Below are positions 16,592 through 26,138 of a stretch of DNA of 64,000 bases, one piece after another. The stretch is from Nitrospirales bacterium (GTDB taxonomy: Bacteria; Nitrospirota; Nitrospiria; Nitrospirales; UBA8639): positions 62,001 to 126,000 of the forward strand of contig BQIV01000008.1 of the NCBI GenBank assembly GCA_021604005.1, read 5' to 3'. Each line of letters opens with the position of its first letter. Within the stretch, counting starts at the first letter, position 1. The notes under the pieces were generated by a model. The model was not told the DNA's origin. It saw nothing but the letters and a program-made list of their open reading frames with translations, and ran no database searches. The position numbers were made by a program, and so were the translations under genes.

Positions 16592-17650
16592 TTATCCGTC
16601 AATAGAGGATTCACCTAGCAGGGCATCTATCGGTTTTTTGCCTTTTGGTCCCTGTAACTTAATACTTTGTAGCCATAGCTTACTACACGTTGTATGGCCT
16701 GGTGTCAGAAGAAGAAATGGCCGCACCGAAAACTTGTGCCATATTCTTCTTGTGCCGGGAAATTCGTGGAGAATTTCCCTCTGGCAATTTTCTCCAGGTT
16801 CCCCTGCATAGTGAACAGAGAGAAATGTCCAACCCTCTTTCAGTAGCGTACTTCCGTCCCGTTCAAACATAGAAATTTCCAACCCGGTGTCCGGTTTCAT
16901 AGGCTGAATGTGTGGGGCGGGATACGGAATCAGGTCACCAAATTTTATGAGCTGGCCCTTTTCAAAAGATTCTCCTCCAATCTGTTTGTATTGAACTCCG
17001 TATTGGTTTCCAGGTGGATTGACATAGTTGCTTTGAGGGGTAACGCGAAACTTGTAATCTCTCCATCGTGCCTCCTGAATGAAATGCGGCATTTGTGCGG
17101 GACCAATGACATAGATCTGTGATGCAGGCGGTCTTCTGGGAATCACTGATGACCGTTGAGGCCGAATGTTCCAACGAAGATAACGAGCTGGGTTCCCCGG
17201 CGTTGTGATTTTGAGCGTTACTTGGGTGTTTTTAGGAAATGTCTTGAGTCCATCTTTTTTCGCACGGCACGAGCCCTGCACCACCCCTTTGTTCGCGTTG
17301 AGGCTCGGGCAGGAGATGACGTTTTGATAACTCATGGGCGTAATCGTCGCGACCGTATTTTGTCCTCCGCCTAATATGATGCGAAACGTGGAAAGGTAGT
17401 CGTCTTGAATGGAGTTTTTGTTAGGCAATGTGGTGGTTAGGGATTGTCGATCTCGCGACCGGGTCGTCGTGGCACCTGGGTGAATCCAATCGGTTTGCCA
17501 CTCCACGCTACTCACGTTCCTGGGTTTGGCCAAGACAGGATCGATGCATAGCAGACTCACTATCATCACAAAGGAATACGTGATCCATGCCGTCAGATGC
17601 TGACGACCGTGAATAGAGAATCGACTGAACTGGGAATGAAGCAATTTCAT
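16592..17650 (-). CDS. Secreted protein of unknown function
   Basis: A 352-residue protein with a signal sequence (residues ~20-42, ending DPVLAK). The mature part is beta-rich and Pro/Gly-rich (QGSCRAKKDGLKTFPKN; RYLRWNIRPQ) with few Cys. No family is recognised. I use ATG 17650 because GGGGG lies about 6 nt upstream; 17662 is also possible. Neither neighbour suggests a role. Confidence 0.55.
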   Translation of the reverse strand: MKLLHSQFSRFSIHGRQHLTAWITYSFVMIVSLLCIDPVLAKPRNVSSVEWQTDWIHPGATTTRSRDRQSLTTTLPNKNSIQDDYLSTFRIILGGGQNTVATITPMSYQNVISCPSLNANKGVVQGSCRAKKDGLKTFPKNTQVTLKITTPGNPARYLRWNIRPQRSSVIPRRPPASQIYVIGPAQMPHFIQEARWRDYKFRVTPQSNYVNPPGNQYGVQYKQIGGESFEKGQLIKFGDLIPYPAPHIQPMKPDTGLEISMFERDGSTLLKEGWTFLSVHYAGEPGENCQREILHEFPGTRRIWHKFSVRPFLLLTPGHTTCSKLWLQSIKLQGPKGKKPIDALLGESSIDG

Positions 17651-17931
17651 GAAATCCCCCATCTTCTGAATGGCCAACAGGAATATCGTCTGTCCTGACA
17701 GTCCTTTATAGCATAGGTCCAGAGTCACATTTCCAGATTCTTGAGACAAATCGAAGCCTTCCCTTCTCACATTTCACGGCGATTCAGTCTAATTTTCTTG
17801 GTTTGGCCAGCGGAGTAAAAACTATGTACAATGTGAGTGGTTGAGATGAGGTTATGGATTCGTGAGATATCGTCAGCATTCCCTACGCATTGCTGGCTCC
17901 GTATAGACCCTTGAAACCGATCAAAAATAAA

Positions 17932-19287
17932 ATGACGTTCTGTTGTCAGGCCTGTGGCTATCAGGCTCCGCGGTGGAGTGGGCGGTGTCCTGATTGTAAT
18001 GAATGGAATTCCATGAAAGAGGAAGTCATTCGGAAGGCTGGAGGCAATCGGTCTGCTGGTGTTGGGATTGAATCGCACACACCGATGCTCATTGACGAGA
18101 TCAATGGTTCGGAGGAAATGCGCTTGCCCACCGGGATCGGAGAGTTGGATAGAGTTTTGGGCGGTGGGGTGGTGCCGGGTTCAGTCATGTTAGTTGGAGG
18201 AGATCCAGGCATCGGAAAGACGACGTTACTCCTTCAGGCGCTTCCCTCATTGAGTCGTGGAGGGGGGAATGTACTCTATGTATCTGGCGAGGAGTCGGTG
18301 CGGCAGATTAAAATGCGTGGGGATCGACTCAACGTTTCCTGCCCGTCGCTATATATCCATGCGGCGACCTCATTGCAAGAAATTTTACAGGTTGCCAAAG
18401 AATTAGAGCCGCAAGCCCTGGTTGTGGATTCCATTCAAACCGTGTTTACCGAAGACATCAGTTCAGCGCCTGGAAGCGTGAGCCAAGTACAGGAGGTGGC
18501 ATGCCAACTTATGTGGTATGCCAAGCGGACGGCAGTACCCGTATTCCTTATTGGTCATGTGACCAAAGAAGGTGTGATTGCCGGGCCTCGGCTGCTTGAA
18601 CATATTGTCGACACGGTCTTGTATTTTGAAGGCGATAAAGGGCATGCCTATCGTATTCTTCGCTCCGTGAAAAACCGCTTTGGGGCGACAAACGAAATTG
18701 GCGTTTTCGAAATGAACGATAGCGGGTTGACTGAGGTAGACAACCCATCTGAACTGTTTTTGAGCGGTCGTCCTGAGCAGGGAACGGGGTCGGTTGTCGT
18801 CTCAAGTCTTGAAGGTTCACGTCCGATTTTAGTTGAGCTCCAGGCTCTTGTTGCTGAGACAGGTTATGCGATGCCCAAACGTATGGCAAATGGCATTGAG
18901 CTGAATCGGGTGGCCTTGCTCTTAGCCGTGATGGAAAAGCGTTTGGGGTTACATCTTTCAGGTCAGGATGTCTATCTCAATGTTGTAGGAGGATTACAGA
19001 TAGACGAGCCCACGATGGATCTGGGTATTGTCGTTGCCGTCGTCTCGAGTCTTCGCGATCGTCCGATTGATCCTCGGACAATCGTTCTTGGAGAAGTCGG
19101 ACTCGGTGGTGAAGTCCGACCCGTCAATCAAGTTGAAGTTCGAGTCCGGGAAGCCATGAAGCTCGGCTTTGTACGCTGTCTGCTTCCGGAGGGAAACCTG
19201 AAAAAATGGAAACCGATTTCAGGGATGGACATGATTGGCATTCAAGAAATTCGTGCTGCGTTTGATCTGGTGATGGCTGATGCCTGA
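17932..19287 (+). CDS. radA: DNA repair protein RadA
   Basis: A 451-residue RecA-like protein with an N-terminal zinc finger (Cys5, Cys8, Cys19, Cys22). The Walker A motif GGDPGIGKTT is near residue 89, the RadA-specific KNRFG motif at 247-251, and a C-terminal Lon-like domain follows. It drives branch migration in recombination. ATG 17932 is adopted because it places the zinc finger at the usual distance; no strong ribosome binding site is visible. The stop overlaps the following lipoprotein gene by 8 nt. Confidence 0.96.
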   Translation: MTFCCQACGYQAPRWSGRCPDCNEWNSMKEEVIRKAGGNRSAGVGIESHTPMLIDEINGSEEMRLPTGIGELDRVLGGGVVPGSVMLVGGDPGIGKTTLLLQALPSLSRGGGNVLYVSGEESVRQIKMRGDRLNVSCPSLYIHAATSLQEILQVAKELEPQALVVDSIQTVFTEDISSAPGSVSQVQEVACQLMWYAKRTAVPVFLIGHVTKEGVIAGPRLLEHIVDTVLYFEGDKGHAYRILRSVKNRFGATNEIGVFEMNDSGLTEVDNPSELFLSGRPEQGTGSVVVSSLEGSRPILVELQALVAETGYAMPKRMANGIELNRVALLLAVMEKRLGLHLSGQDVYLNVVGGLQIDEPTMDLGIVVAVVSSLRDRPIDPRTIVLGEVGLGGEVRPVNQVEVRVREAMKLGFVRCLLPEGNLKKWKPISGMDMIGIQEIRAAFDLVMADA

Positions 19288-20101
19288 AGCGAAGAGTGAA
19301 TATGGCTGGCGAACGAGTCCTCGGCGGTTGTGCCTTTTCAGTCTCTTCATAGCATGCGTTCTGCTGCATGGCTGTGCAACGGTGGCTATTCACCCAGAGC
19401 AGACCGTCTCGCAGAAGAAGGCTCAAGAGATTCTTGCGGCGTTGCGTGCCAAAGAATCCAATATTCGCAATCTCAAAGGCTTGTTCCAAGCTTCGATAGC
19501 CGGTTCGATACTGCCGATTTCTAAAACCCTGCCTGGGGTCGTGTTTTATACACGGCCCAACTCTATTCGATTGAAAGGTTTTACCCCGGTTGGCGGGACG
19601 TTTTTTCAGTTTTTGCGTGAAGGCGATGTCTATCGGTTGATGATGCCGGCCAGTGGCCGTTTGACAACCGGTAATATTCAGGAGCTTGGACGTGCTGGAG
19701 ATATTGGACGAGTCGTTGAGCTGAGTTTGCGTGCGATAGATGCGGTACTTGGGATAATCTCAGGAGCCAACCTTGCTACGATGGATGTGTATGAAGAGGA
19801 GGAAGGGTTTCGTTTGGACATTCCAGCATCTACGGACCAGCGTATCGAAGAGAGCGACGTGACGCTGACACGTTACTGGGTAGAGAAACAGCGTTATGAT
19901 ATTGTGCGTGTTGAGTATAAAAATCAGGAGCATGAGACGCTTATGAGTATTGCCTGTCGTGATTTTCGCATGTTTTCGACATCATCTGAACTGTCTGAGG
20001 CGACCATGTACTTGCCGTTTCATCTTAAGGCTGAAGATGACCGGTTGTCTGGGTCGGTTACCTTATTGTTTCAAGAGCTCGCCATTAACGAAGAATCATA
20101 A
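19280..20101 (+). CDS. Outer-membrane-type lipoprotein (DUF4292/LolB-like)
   Basis: 273 residues with a lipoprotein signal; the lipobox LLHGC gives Cys32. The mature part (residues ~40-260) is a single beta-rich domain with NIRNLKGLFQASI and VVFYTRPNSIRLKGF blocks, resembling the DUF4292/LolA-LolB fold that binds lipid chains. The precise role is unknown. It overlaps radA and is followed by tsaB and rimI. Confidence 0.7.
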   Translation: MPEAKSEYGWRTSPRRLCLFSLFIACVLLHGCATVAIHPEQTVSQKKAQEILAALRAKESNIRNLKGLFQASIAGSILPISKTLPGVVFYTRPNSIRLKGFTPVGGTFFQFLREGDVYRLMMPASGRLTTGNIQELGRAGDIGRVVELSLRAIDAVLGIISGANLATMDVYEEEEGFRLDIPASTDQRIEESDVTLTRYWVEKQRYDIVRVEYKNQEHETLMSIACRDFRMFSTSSELSEATMYLPFHLKAEDDRLSGSVTLLFQELAINEES

Positions 20102-20162
20102 CAGGGGCCACCCTCTAACGTTGTATCTCGTACATTCGGTAACGATCGAGGACGCCATTACG

Positions 20163-20858
20163 ATGCGTATTCTTGCTGTGGAAACGGCTACAAGCCAACA
20201 AAGTGTCGCTATCTTAGAAGATTCAGAGGTGTTGGGATCTCAACGCATTGATGCGCAAGGTTCTCATACACGTCGATTGATACCGACCATTGATGCATTA
20301 TTACAGTCTCTTCAGCTCAAACTGGTAGATATGACCGGGCTGGCCGTGTCGATTGGACCGGGGTCATTTACCGGATTACGCGCCGGGCTTGCAACGATGA
20401 CCGGATTTCGTGTGGCTCTTAACCTGCCGTTGGTGACGGTGCCGACGCTTGAAGCCATGGCCTGGAATTTTCGTGTAGAGCATCAGCTTGTGTACCCGAT
20501 GCTCAAGGCAAGATCGAACGAACTCTATTGGGCAGGGTTTCGGTGGGAAATGGGGGAGTTGAGACGTGTGACAGATGATCAAGTCGGGTCGATTGAGACT
20601 TTACTGCAATCTCTTAAAGAACCGGTCTTGAGTTTAGGAGAAGGCTGGCTTCATTGCCAGCACGCTATTAAAGAACTTTCGCCCTTATTAAGTTCAGCGC
20701 CATCGGATACTCACATGGCAAGTGCGGTGAGCGTGGGCTTGGCCAGTCTTCAACGTTTCGCATCTGGTGACGTTGCTGCAGTTGGAGTGACTCCGCGCTA
20801 TATTCTCCCTCCATACGCTGAGATTCAGAAACGTGACGTCAAGAGTCAAGCGGTATGA
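20163..20858 (+). CDS. tsaB: tRNA t6A biosynthesis protein TsaB
   Basis: 231 residues of the ASKHA-fold TsaB family: AVETATSQQSVAI at the start and the signature SIGPGSFTGLRAGLATM near residue 66. TsaB supports TsaD in making threonylcarbamoyl-adenosine at position 37 of ANN-decoding tRNAs. Start ATG 20163 puts the conserved MRILAVETA at the N-terminus. The stop overlaps rimI by 4 nt, a common tsaB-rimI arrangement. Confidence 0.95.
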   Translation: MRILAVETATSQQSVAILEDSEVLGSQRIDAQGSHTRRLIPTIDALLQSLQLKLVDMTGLAVSIGPGSFTGLRAGLATMTGFRVALNLPLVTVPTLEAMAWNFRVEHQLVYPMLKARSNELYWAGFRWEMGELRRVTDDQVGSIETLLQSLKEPVLSLGEGWLHCQHAIKELSPLLSSAPSDTHMASAVSVGLASLQRFASGDVAAVGVTPRYILPPYAEIQKRDVKSQAV

Positions 20859-21388
20859 TAAAAGGTGTCGATGATATTGCCGGTCTCGTCATTTCTCAAG
20901 CTTCACTTGAAGATTTAGATGAATTGGAAGCGCTCGAACGTCGGGCATTTTCAGTCCCATGGTCTCGAAAAGCCTTTGAAGCGGAATTGAGTGGAAATGA
21001 ATTTAGCCTTATTTTGATTGCACGGTATGCTGGAGCTTCTCCCCATGTGGCTGGGAAGCCGCTCAATGAAAGGCCGAGGGTGGTTGGCTATATTTGTGCC
21101 TGGACGGTGTTTGAAGAATTACGTTTTATGAATATCGCAGTCGAGGCTGATATGCGGAGGCGAGGTATCGGGTCGGAATTATTGAAGAAAATCATGGAAA
21201 TCGGCATAAGCCACGGGACGCAACGTGCCCTGTTAGAGGTCCGGAAGTCCAATGACTCCGCGCAAGCTCTGTACGCGCGATTTGGATTTACTTCCTACGG
21301 GGCACGTCGAGACTACTATACGAATCCTACCGAGGATGCTATGCTTATGTCTTTGGAGCCTCTTACTCTATCACGCACGATAATTTAG
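20855..21388 (+). CDS. rimI: Ribosomal protein S18 alanine N-acetyltransferase RimI
   Basis: A 177-residue GNAT enzyme. The acetyl-CoA loop is RRRGIGSELL (about residue 108), followed by LEVRKSNDSAQALYARFGF and YYTNPTEDAMLM, the RimI signature. Translationally coupled to tsaB (ATGA overlap). A ~15-residue insertion (ASPHVAGKPLNERPR) lies before the central strand. Confidence 0.93.
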   Translation: MIKGVDDIAGLVISQASLEDLDELEALERRAFSVPWSRKAFEAELSGNEFSLILIARYAGASPHVAGKPLNERPRVVGYICAWTVFEELRFMNIAVEADMRRRGIGSELLKKIMEIGISHGTQRALLEVRKSNDSAQALYARFGFTSYGARRDYYTNPTEDAMLMSLEPLTLSRTII

Positions 21389-21466
21389 AAATCTGTGCGG
21401 AGCGTGCAGATAGGGGAAAAGGAGGCCTCGTCTTTTTCATGAATCACTCAACGAAGGAGGGTTCTC

Positions 21467-21709
21467 ATGGTGACAGACGAAGAAATTGCAGCACAGCTTC
21501 GTGCCTCTAATTCAGAGTTTCGTGAATTAGAGGAAGCCCATCACCGGCTTGATGTTGAATTACAAACACTTCTCAAAAATCATGTATTGACCCCGCAAGA
21601 GGAAACGTTAAAGAAACAATTACAGAAGGAAAAGCTGGGGAAAAAGGATCGTATGGCCTGGTTAGTCCGTCAATGTCGAGATGATTCGTGTGACGTGACT
21701 GTCTCCTAA
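21467..21709 (+). CDS. DUF465/YdcH-like small helical protein
   Basis: 80 residues forming one helical hairpin (ELEEAHHRLDVELQTLL; PQEETLKKQLQKEKLGKKD). Size and pattern fit the DUF465 (YdcH) family of unknown function. GGAGG lies 6-10 nt before ATG 21467. Confidence 0.75.
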   Translation: MVTDEEIAAQLRASNSEFRELEEAHHRLDVELQTLLKNHVLTPQEETLKKQLQKEKLGKKDRMAWLVRQCRDDSCDVTVS

Positions 21710-21782
21710 GGAATGTCGCAGGTCCATTGAGGGCCCTGAGCCTTCTCTGGGCCTGCTGCCTTGTTCCCCTCGCGATGATGTT

Positions 21783-22580
21783 ATGCCCACCCTCGCTCAT
21801 CCGTTAAACCGGCATGTTTCCGAACTCAAAAGACGCTTGATCATTATTGGGGCGACGGTGTTAGTCGCCTTTATGGTCGCATTTTCATATTCTTCGGTAT
21901 TGATTGATTGGTTTAAGCGACCCTTCGAAGACACGCTGATTTTTTATTCCCCGGCTGAAGCCCTGTTTGCGTCCATTAAGATTTCGTTTTTGGCAGGTAT
22001 TGTCGCGAGCGTTCCGGTCATGCTCTATCAGTTTTGGAAATTTATCGAACCGGCCTTATTAAAGAAAGAACAAGGTTGGGCTATTCCTCTATTCTGTTTA
22101 GGGTTGGCCTGTTTTGTTTTGGGGCTGGTGTTTTGCAATCTGATCATCCTTCCCCTTGTCATTGATTTCTTTGTGTCCTTTGGTATGGATCGATCAATCA
22201 GTCCAGAACTGGCCGTGGGAACCTATGTAGATTTTAACGTCAAGTTTTTGTTGGCCTTCGGATTTGCGTTTGAAATTCCTCTAGTCTTGTCCCTCCTGGC
22301 TCGTGCGGGGTTTGTGCCTCCGGCCATGCTTGTGCAATACCGCAAGCATGCTGCCATGATTGCGTTGATCCTATCAGCTATTGTGACGCCGGATGCGACG
22401 CTGTTCACAATGCTCCTTATGGCGGTTCCCCTTATTGTTCTCTATGAAATTGGGATTATCGGAGCAAAAATGTTTTGGCAGCCAAGGCTATCCGCCACGG
22501 CTGCAGAGCACGGCACTGAAGAAGACGAGGGCATCTCTCCAGAGTCGGATGTTCCCCCTCACGAAAGGCGTGATGCGTGA
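21783..22580 (+). CDS. tatC: Sec-independent translocase subunit TatC
   Basis: A 265-residue six-helix membrane protein. The N-terminal HVSELKRRLI motif and first helix, the LYQFWKFIEPALLKKE loop, the conserved FGFAFEIPLV segment and the late ALILSAIVTPDATLFTMLLM region are all diagnostic. TatC recognises twin-arginine signal peptides of folded, often cofactor-bearing proteins. No tatA/tatB is adjacent. The stop overlaps the next gene by 4 nt. Confidence 0.97.
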   Translation: MPTLAHPLNRHVSELKRRLIIIGATVLVAFMVAFSYSSVLIDWFKRPFEDTLIFYSPAEALFASIKISFLAGIVASVPVMLYQFWKFIEPALLKKEQGWAIPLFCLGLACFVLGLVFCNLIILPLVIDFFVSFGMDRSISPELAVGTYVDFNVKFLLAFGFAFEIPLVLSLLARAGFVPPAMLVQYRKHAAMIALILSAIVTPDATLFTMLLMAVPLIVLYEIGIIGAKMFWQPRLSATAAEHGTEEDEGISPESDVPPHERRDA

Positions 22581-23674
22581 TACAGACTTTTCAGTATAGA
22601 AAATGGCATGACTCTTCCGTCGCGATCAGGATTGTCCTGGGTATGTGTGTGACATGGAGTCTCTTGGGATTTGCGTGGGAGGTTGCTCGCGTACAGTCGA
22701 CGCCCCGTATTCATGGGGATCCATCAGCTCAAGCGGAAGTACCGTTTTCTCCGAGTGTGCAGGCTCTTGCCGTGACGAAACATGGTGTCCTCTTTGCTGG
22801 TTCTTTTGGCACAGGGGTATTTCGCAGCCATGATCGTGGAGAATCCTGGACGCCTATGAATGAAGGCTTATCGGATCTGTTTCTGCTCTGTTTAGCCGTT
22901 GATGCGAAAGGTCGGGTCTATGCTGGAACCGTTCGGGGTGGTGTATTTCGTACGACCGACGATGGTCAGCAATGGGTGTCGATAAGCAAAGGTCTGAAAC
23001 ATGTTGAAGTGAAGTCGCTGCTGGTCAATTCGAAGGGCGTGTTCGCAGGGACGGGACGGGGAATCTATCGTTGGAATGCGTCCCTACAAACCTGGAGTGC
23101 CGTTGCCGATGAGTTGGATCAATTACTGATCGCCAGTATGATCATGATTGAAGATCATATTCTCCTTGCTGCCACTGCCGGGAAAGGACTGTTTCGGTAT
23201 GACATCAGTGGGGCGACGGCATCGAAGTGGCAAGGAAAGGCATCAGAATTGATCGATCCTAAAGAACGCTTGTCGCATCGTTTTCTACGGATTGTGGCAA
23301 CTGGAACGAACAATCACATTTTTTTAGGGACCCAAGACGGCGGGATTTTCAGAAGCACGGATATGGGGTCTTCCTGGCATACCATTAGTCGTTCACTGCC
23401 CAATGATTCCATCCGTGGCATTGTCGCCGATGATTCCGGTTTGTATGTAGGGACCGGTCGAGGTATCTATCAATTAGACGAAGAAAGTCGTCGGTGGCAG
23501 CCTCGGAATACGGGGCTCACTGAAACGGCGATTGAAACGTTACTGATTGCTCCTCAAGGCATCTTGTATGCCGGCACGAGTGCCGGGGCGTTTCGAAGCG
23601 ATAACGGTGGAGTCAGTTGGGTCAATGTGAGCGAAGGGTTAGGGCAACAAATGCTGCGATCTGGTCCATTTTAA
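22577..23674 (+). CDS. BNR/Ycf48-like beta-propeller protein, exported
   Basis: 365 residues: a signal-anchor (about 17-38), then five or six repeats with FRSHDRGESW / FRTTDDGQQW / FRSTDMGSSW / FRSDNGGVSW motifs, the Asp-box pattern of BNR propellers. Glycosidase active-site residues are not evident, so it is probably a binding or assembly propeller in the periplasm. It overlaps tatC. Confidence 0.75.
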   Translation: MIQTFQYRKWHDSSVAIRIVLGMCVTWSLLGFAWEVARVQSTPRIHGDPSAQAEVPFSPSVQALAVTKHGVLFAGSFGTGVFRSHDRGESWTPMNEGLSDLFLLCLAVDAKGRVYAGTVRGGVFRTTDDGQQWVSISKGLKHVEVKSLLVNSKGVFAGTGRGIYRWNASLQTWSAVADELDQLLIASMIMIEDHILLAATAGKGLFRYDISGATASKWQGKASELIDPKERLSHRFLRIVATGTNNHIFLGTQDGGIFRSTDMGSSWHTISRSLPNDSIRGIVADDSGLYVGTGRGIYQLDEESRRWQPRNTGLTETAIETLLIAPQGILYAGTSAGAFRSDNGGVSWVNVSEGLGQQMLRSGPF

Positions 23675-23718
23675 CGACTGCATATTTTCTATTTCGCGTA
23701 TCTGAGAAAGGGTATAGT

Positions 23719-24231
23719 ATGAGTGATGTTGTGGTAAATGAACACACACGGGCGACCATTGCTGTGTCAGTCAACGGTGAAGCGTGGGGAGACATTCAAC
23801 TAAAGTTTTATGTTGATCTGGCTCCCAAGCATGTTGAAAATATGGTGAAGCTTGCCAACGAAAAATTTTATGACGGGACGACGTTTCACCGGGTGATTCC
23901 AGGATTTATGATACAAGGCGGTGATCCAAACAGTAAGAATCCCGATCGTGTCACGCATGGGACCGGAGGGCCTGGGTATCGAGTTGCGGCCGAGTTTAGC
24001 CAACAGCCCCATAAACGTGGAGTATTGTCGATGGCACGGTCTCAAGATCCTAATAGTGCTGGTTCACAGTTTTTTATTTGTGTGGCCGATGCGAATTTTC
24101 TCGATGGACAATATACGGCGTTTGGTGAGGTAGTGAGTGGGATGGAAACGGTTGATCGAATTGTAGCTGTAAAACGTGACGATCGAGATAATCCGCACGA
24201 ACGTGTGGAAATGACGGTCTCGATTTCTTAA
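23719..24231 (+). CDS. Cyclophilin-type peptidyl-prolyl isomerase
   Basis: 170 residues of cyclophilin A fold: FYDGTTFHRVIPGFMIQGGD, then GVLSMARSQDPNSAGSQFFI and YTAFGEVVSGMETVD. The catalytic Arg is in FHRVIP. No signal peptide, so cytosolic. ATG 23719 starts MSDVVVNEHTRATI; GAAAGGG upstream serves as ribosome binding site. Confidence 0.94.
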   Translation: MSDVVVNEHTRATIAVSVNGEAWGDIQLKFYVDLAPKHVENMVKLANEKFYDGTTFHRVIPGFMIQGGDPNSKNPDRVTHGTGGPGYRVAAEFSQQPHKRGVLSMARSQDPNSAGSQFFICVADANFLDGQYTAFGEVVSGMETVDRIVAVKRDDRDNPHERVEMTVSIS

Positions 24232-24235
24232 GGTC

Positions 24236-24910
24236 ATGCGGAAGTCTTGGGTGTCGATTGGGGGGCTGTGCGCGGTACTGTTTGTTGCAGGCTGTGCCGC
24301 CCCCCAGTTCTATGCTCAAGTGGTCTATGAAGATCCTGCTGCCTTTGTCCGCCTTGAACGTTCTCCTGCGGCGCGAGCCGATGAGCCTCAGACGTTGCAT
24401 GCCCATCCTGCTCATTTAACGGACGAACAGCTCACTCACATTTTCAACGGGTTGTTCGTCCAAGAAACCCGATCGGCCTTGCTCTTATTATTTATGGAGC
24501 CGGCTCAGATCGTACCGGCTTTTACAGAAAAAGAAGTGGCGTTTCTTACGCAACATATTGGCACAGCATTACGGAAGGCGATGCCGGAAGAAGTGGTCAC
24601 ATTTTATTTGAGTACACCCTTGAATGCGACAACCAGAGAAGTGACCTCAGGCGCAGTCTTTCTACAGAAGGAGCAGTTTCATTTTATGTTGAGCAATTAC
24701 CGGACAGTGTACAGCATTCCACCGTTTGGTATGATCTATGATCGCCGTCATCCCTCCTATTCCCTCACCCCAAGAACGCTTGATGTTGTCTTTGAACCTT
24801 CCGACTATACGATTCCGAATACGGTCAGTTTTCTTGAACGCCTCCTAGGTGAGGCACATGAAGAAAAAGTCATTCTGGATCTTTCTCACTTTTCGGCCAT
24901 GCGTATGTAG
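24236..24910 (+). CDS. Lipoprotein of unknown function
   Basis: 224 residues with a lipobox VAGC (Cys20). The mature region has ANI-type helices (HLTDEQLTHIFNGLFVQE) and a C-terminal beta region (VFEPSDYTIPNTVSFLERL). No family recognised. It starts 4 nt after the cyclophilin gene. Confidence 0.65.
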   Translation: MRKSWVSIGGLCAVLFVAGCAAPQFYAQVVYEDPAAFVRLERSPAARADEPQTLHAHPAHLTDEQLTHIFNGLFVQETRSALLLLFMEPAQIVPAFTEKEVAFLTQHIGTALRKAMPEEVVTFYLSTPLNATTREVTSGAVFLQKEQFHFMLSNYRTVYSIPPFGMIYDRRHPSYSLTPRTLDVVFEPSDYTIPNTVSFLERLLGEAHEEKVILDLSHFSAMRM

Positions 24911-25128
24911 GGATCTCTCCCCTTCCTTTGCGTATACGACTTACTCGACTTCTTCATGTACTGAGAAAAAGTTACAAGACTCTAGTTCGTAGGATAGAGA
25001 ATGAGTGAGACGGCTGAGAACTGGTTGTCGTGACAGGAGTCATGAGGGGCAGGCGTTCATCTTCACTGTCCGAATGTTGACGGCCTGTTCATTGTGAACA
25101 AGCTCATGGCTTTGTCCGTGCCGAATTC

Positions 25129-25494
25129 TTACTTGGTTCGACACGTATTGCCATCGAATAATTTACAGGGAGACTCGCTTCTGGCCAGTTTCCACGTTTT
25201 AAGAATCGGGGGTAAATTATCGGGACGAAATTCAACGACAACGTCAATCATGTCTCCAAGGCTCAATGTTTTGAGATGAGGTTTGACATGATTTTCCACC
25301 TGAATCCAGAGTATTCCAGAATCGGTGGTAATAAGAAAAAACCCCTTTTCCATTTCAATGCGAACAATAGGACTGTAATAACTTTTGGTTACTCCTGGGG
25401 TTTGCGAGGCACTGGCTATGGAACCGGAGAGGAATGAGACGCAAAGAATGAGAACGATAATCCGAATGCACCAAGTTCGGAATGGGGTAAACAT
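25129..25494 (-). CDS. Small secreted protein of unknown function
   Basis: About 121 residues: signal peptide (IIVLILCVSFLSGSIASAS) and a short beta-domain (VRIEMEKGFFLITTDSGILW). No family recognised. Met at 25494 or 25509 could start it. The 218 bp to its left hold no recognisable feature. Confidence 0.55.
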   Translation of the reverse strand: MFTPFRTWCIRIIVLILCVSFLSGSIASASQTPGVTKSYYSPIVRIEMEKGFFLITTDSGILWIQVENHVKPHLKTLSLGDMIDVVVEFRPDNLPPILKTWKLARSESPCKLFDGNTCRTK

Positions 25495-25622
25495 AAAGAA
25501 TGCCTCCAACTAAGTTGTCCTTTTGAAGGTGCCTATTATGTCAGGCTGTGCTTGCGTAAGTCTAGAATTTTTTTAAACATGTGAGGAAATTTTTTTTGCG
25601 CAATTGCTCAGGAGGGAACGGT

Positions 25623-26135
25623 TCAGGATCGAGTGATGGGAACTTCAGTGGCCTCACCATTGTGAATTCGATAGGCACGGATATCCGGTGAAGCGGCATC
25701 TAACAACGAGATAATGATGTGGAGTGGTTCTGGAAGATTGAGCTTCTCGCGATAGCCTTCAAACTCCATGGCAATGGTAATGTCGGTTTGCGATGGACGA
25801 GCTGGACTCATCGTATGGGAATGATAAAACGCTTGAAGCATGAGCTCTTTTTCTCGAATGTCCCGCAGAGCTTTTCCCATTTCCTGTGAGTCCATTTGAA
25901 ATGCAATGTCAGCACGTTCTTCCGGTGACAGTTGTTTCAGGTCCGACAGTTTGGGCGCATCGAATCGCTCCAATTCATCTTCTGATAACGTCGCAAGGAT
26001 ATTGGTGATGCGATAATGCGCTGACACGTCGCCGTGGGTTCCACCTAAGATGCCACAGCATTCGTGTGGAGCCAGCTCACGAGCATGAGCAATCATCGCT
26101 TCAGCAATGGTTGCAGGAATGGTTAGCATGGACAA
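25623..26135 (-). CDS. JAMM (Mov34/MPN) metalloprotease of the sulfur-carrier cluster
   Basis: 170 residues with a complete JAMM site: Glu25 (PHECCG), His105-x-His107, Ser115 and Asp118 (HSHTMSPARPSQTD). In characterised systems such enzymes (Mec+ of Mycobacterium, QbsD of Pseudomonas, HcyD of Wolinella) trim or release C-termini of ThiS/CysO-type carriers. Here both carriers in the operon end one residue past Gly-Gly, so C-terminal trimming before activation is the likely job. It is the last gene of the minus-strand operon, 3 nt after the E1-like gene. Confidence 0.88.
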   Translation of the reverse strand: MSMLTIPATIAEAMIAHARELAPHECCGILGGTHGDVSAHYRITNILATLSEDELERFDAPKLSDLKQLSPEERADIAFQMDSQEMGKALRDIREKELMLQAFYHSHTMSPARPSQTDITIAMEFEGYREKLNLPEPLHIIISLLDAASPDIRAYRIHNGEATEVPITRS

Positions 26136-26138
26136 TGA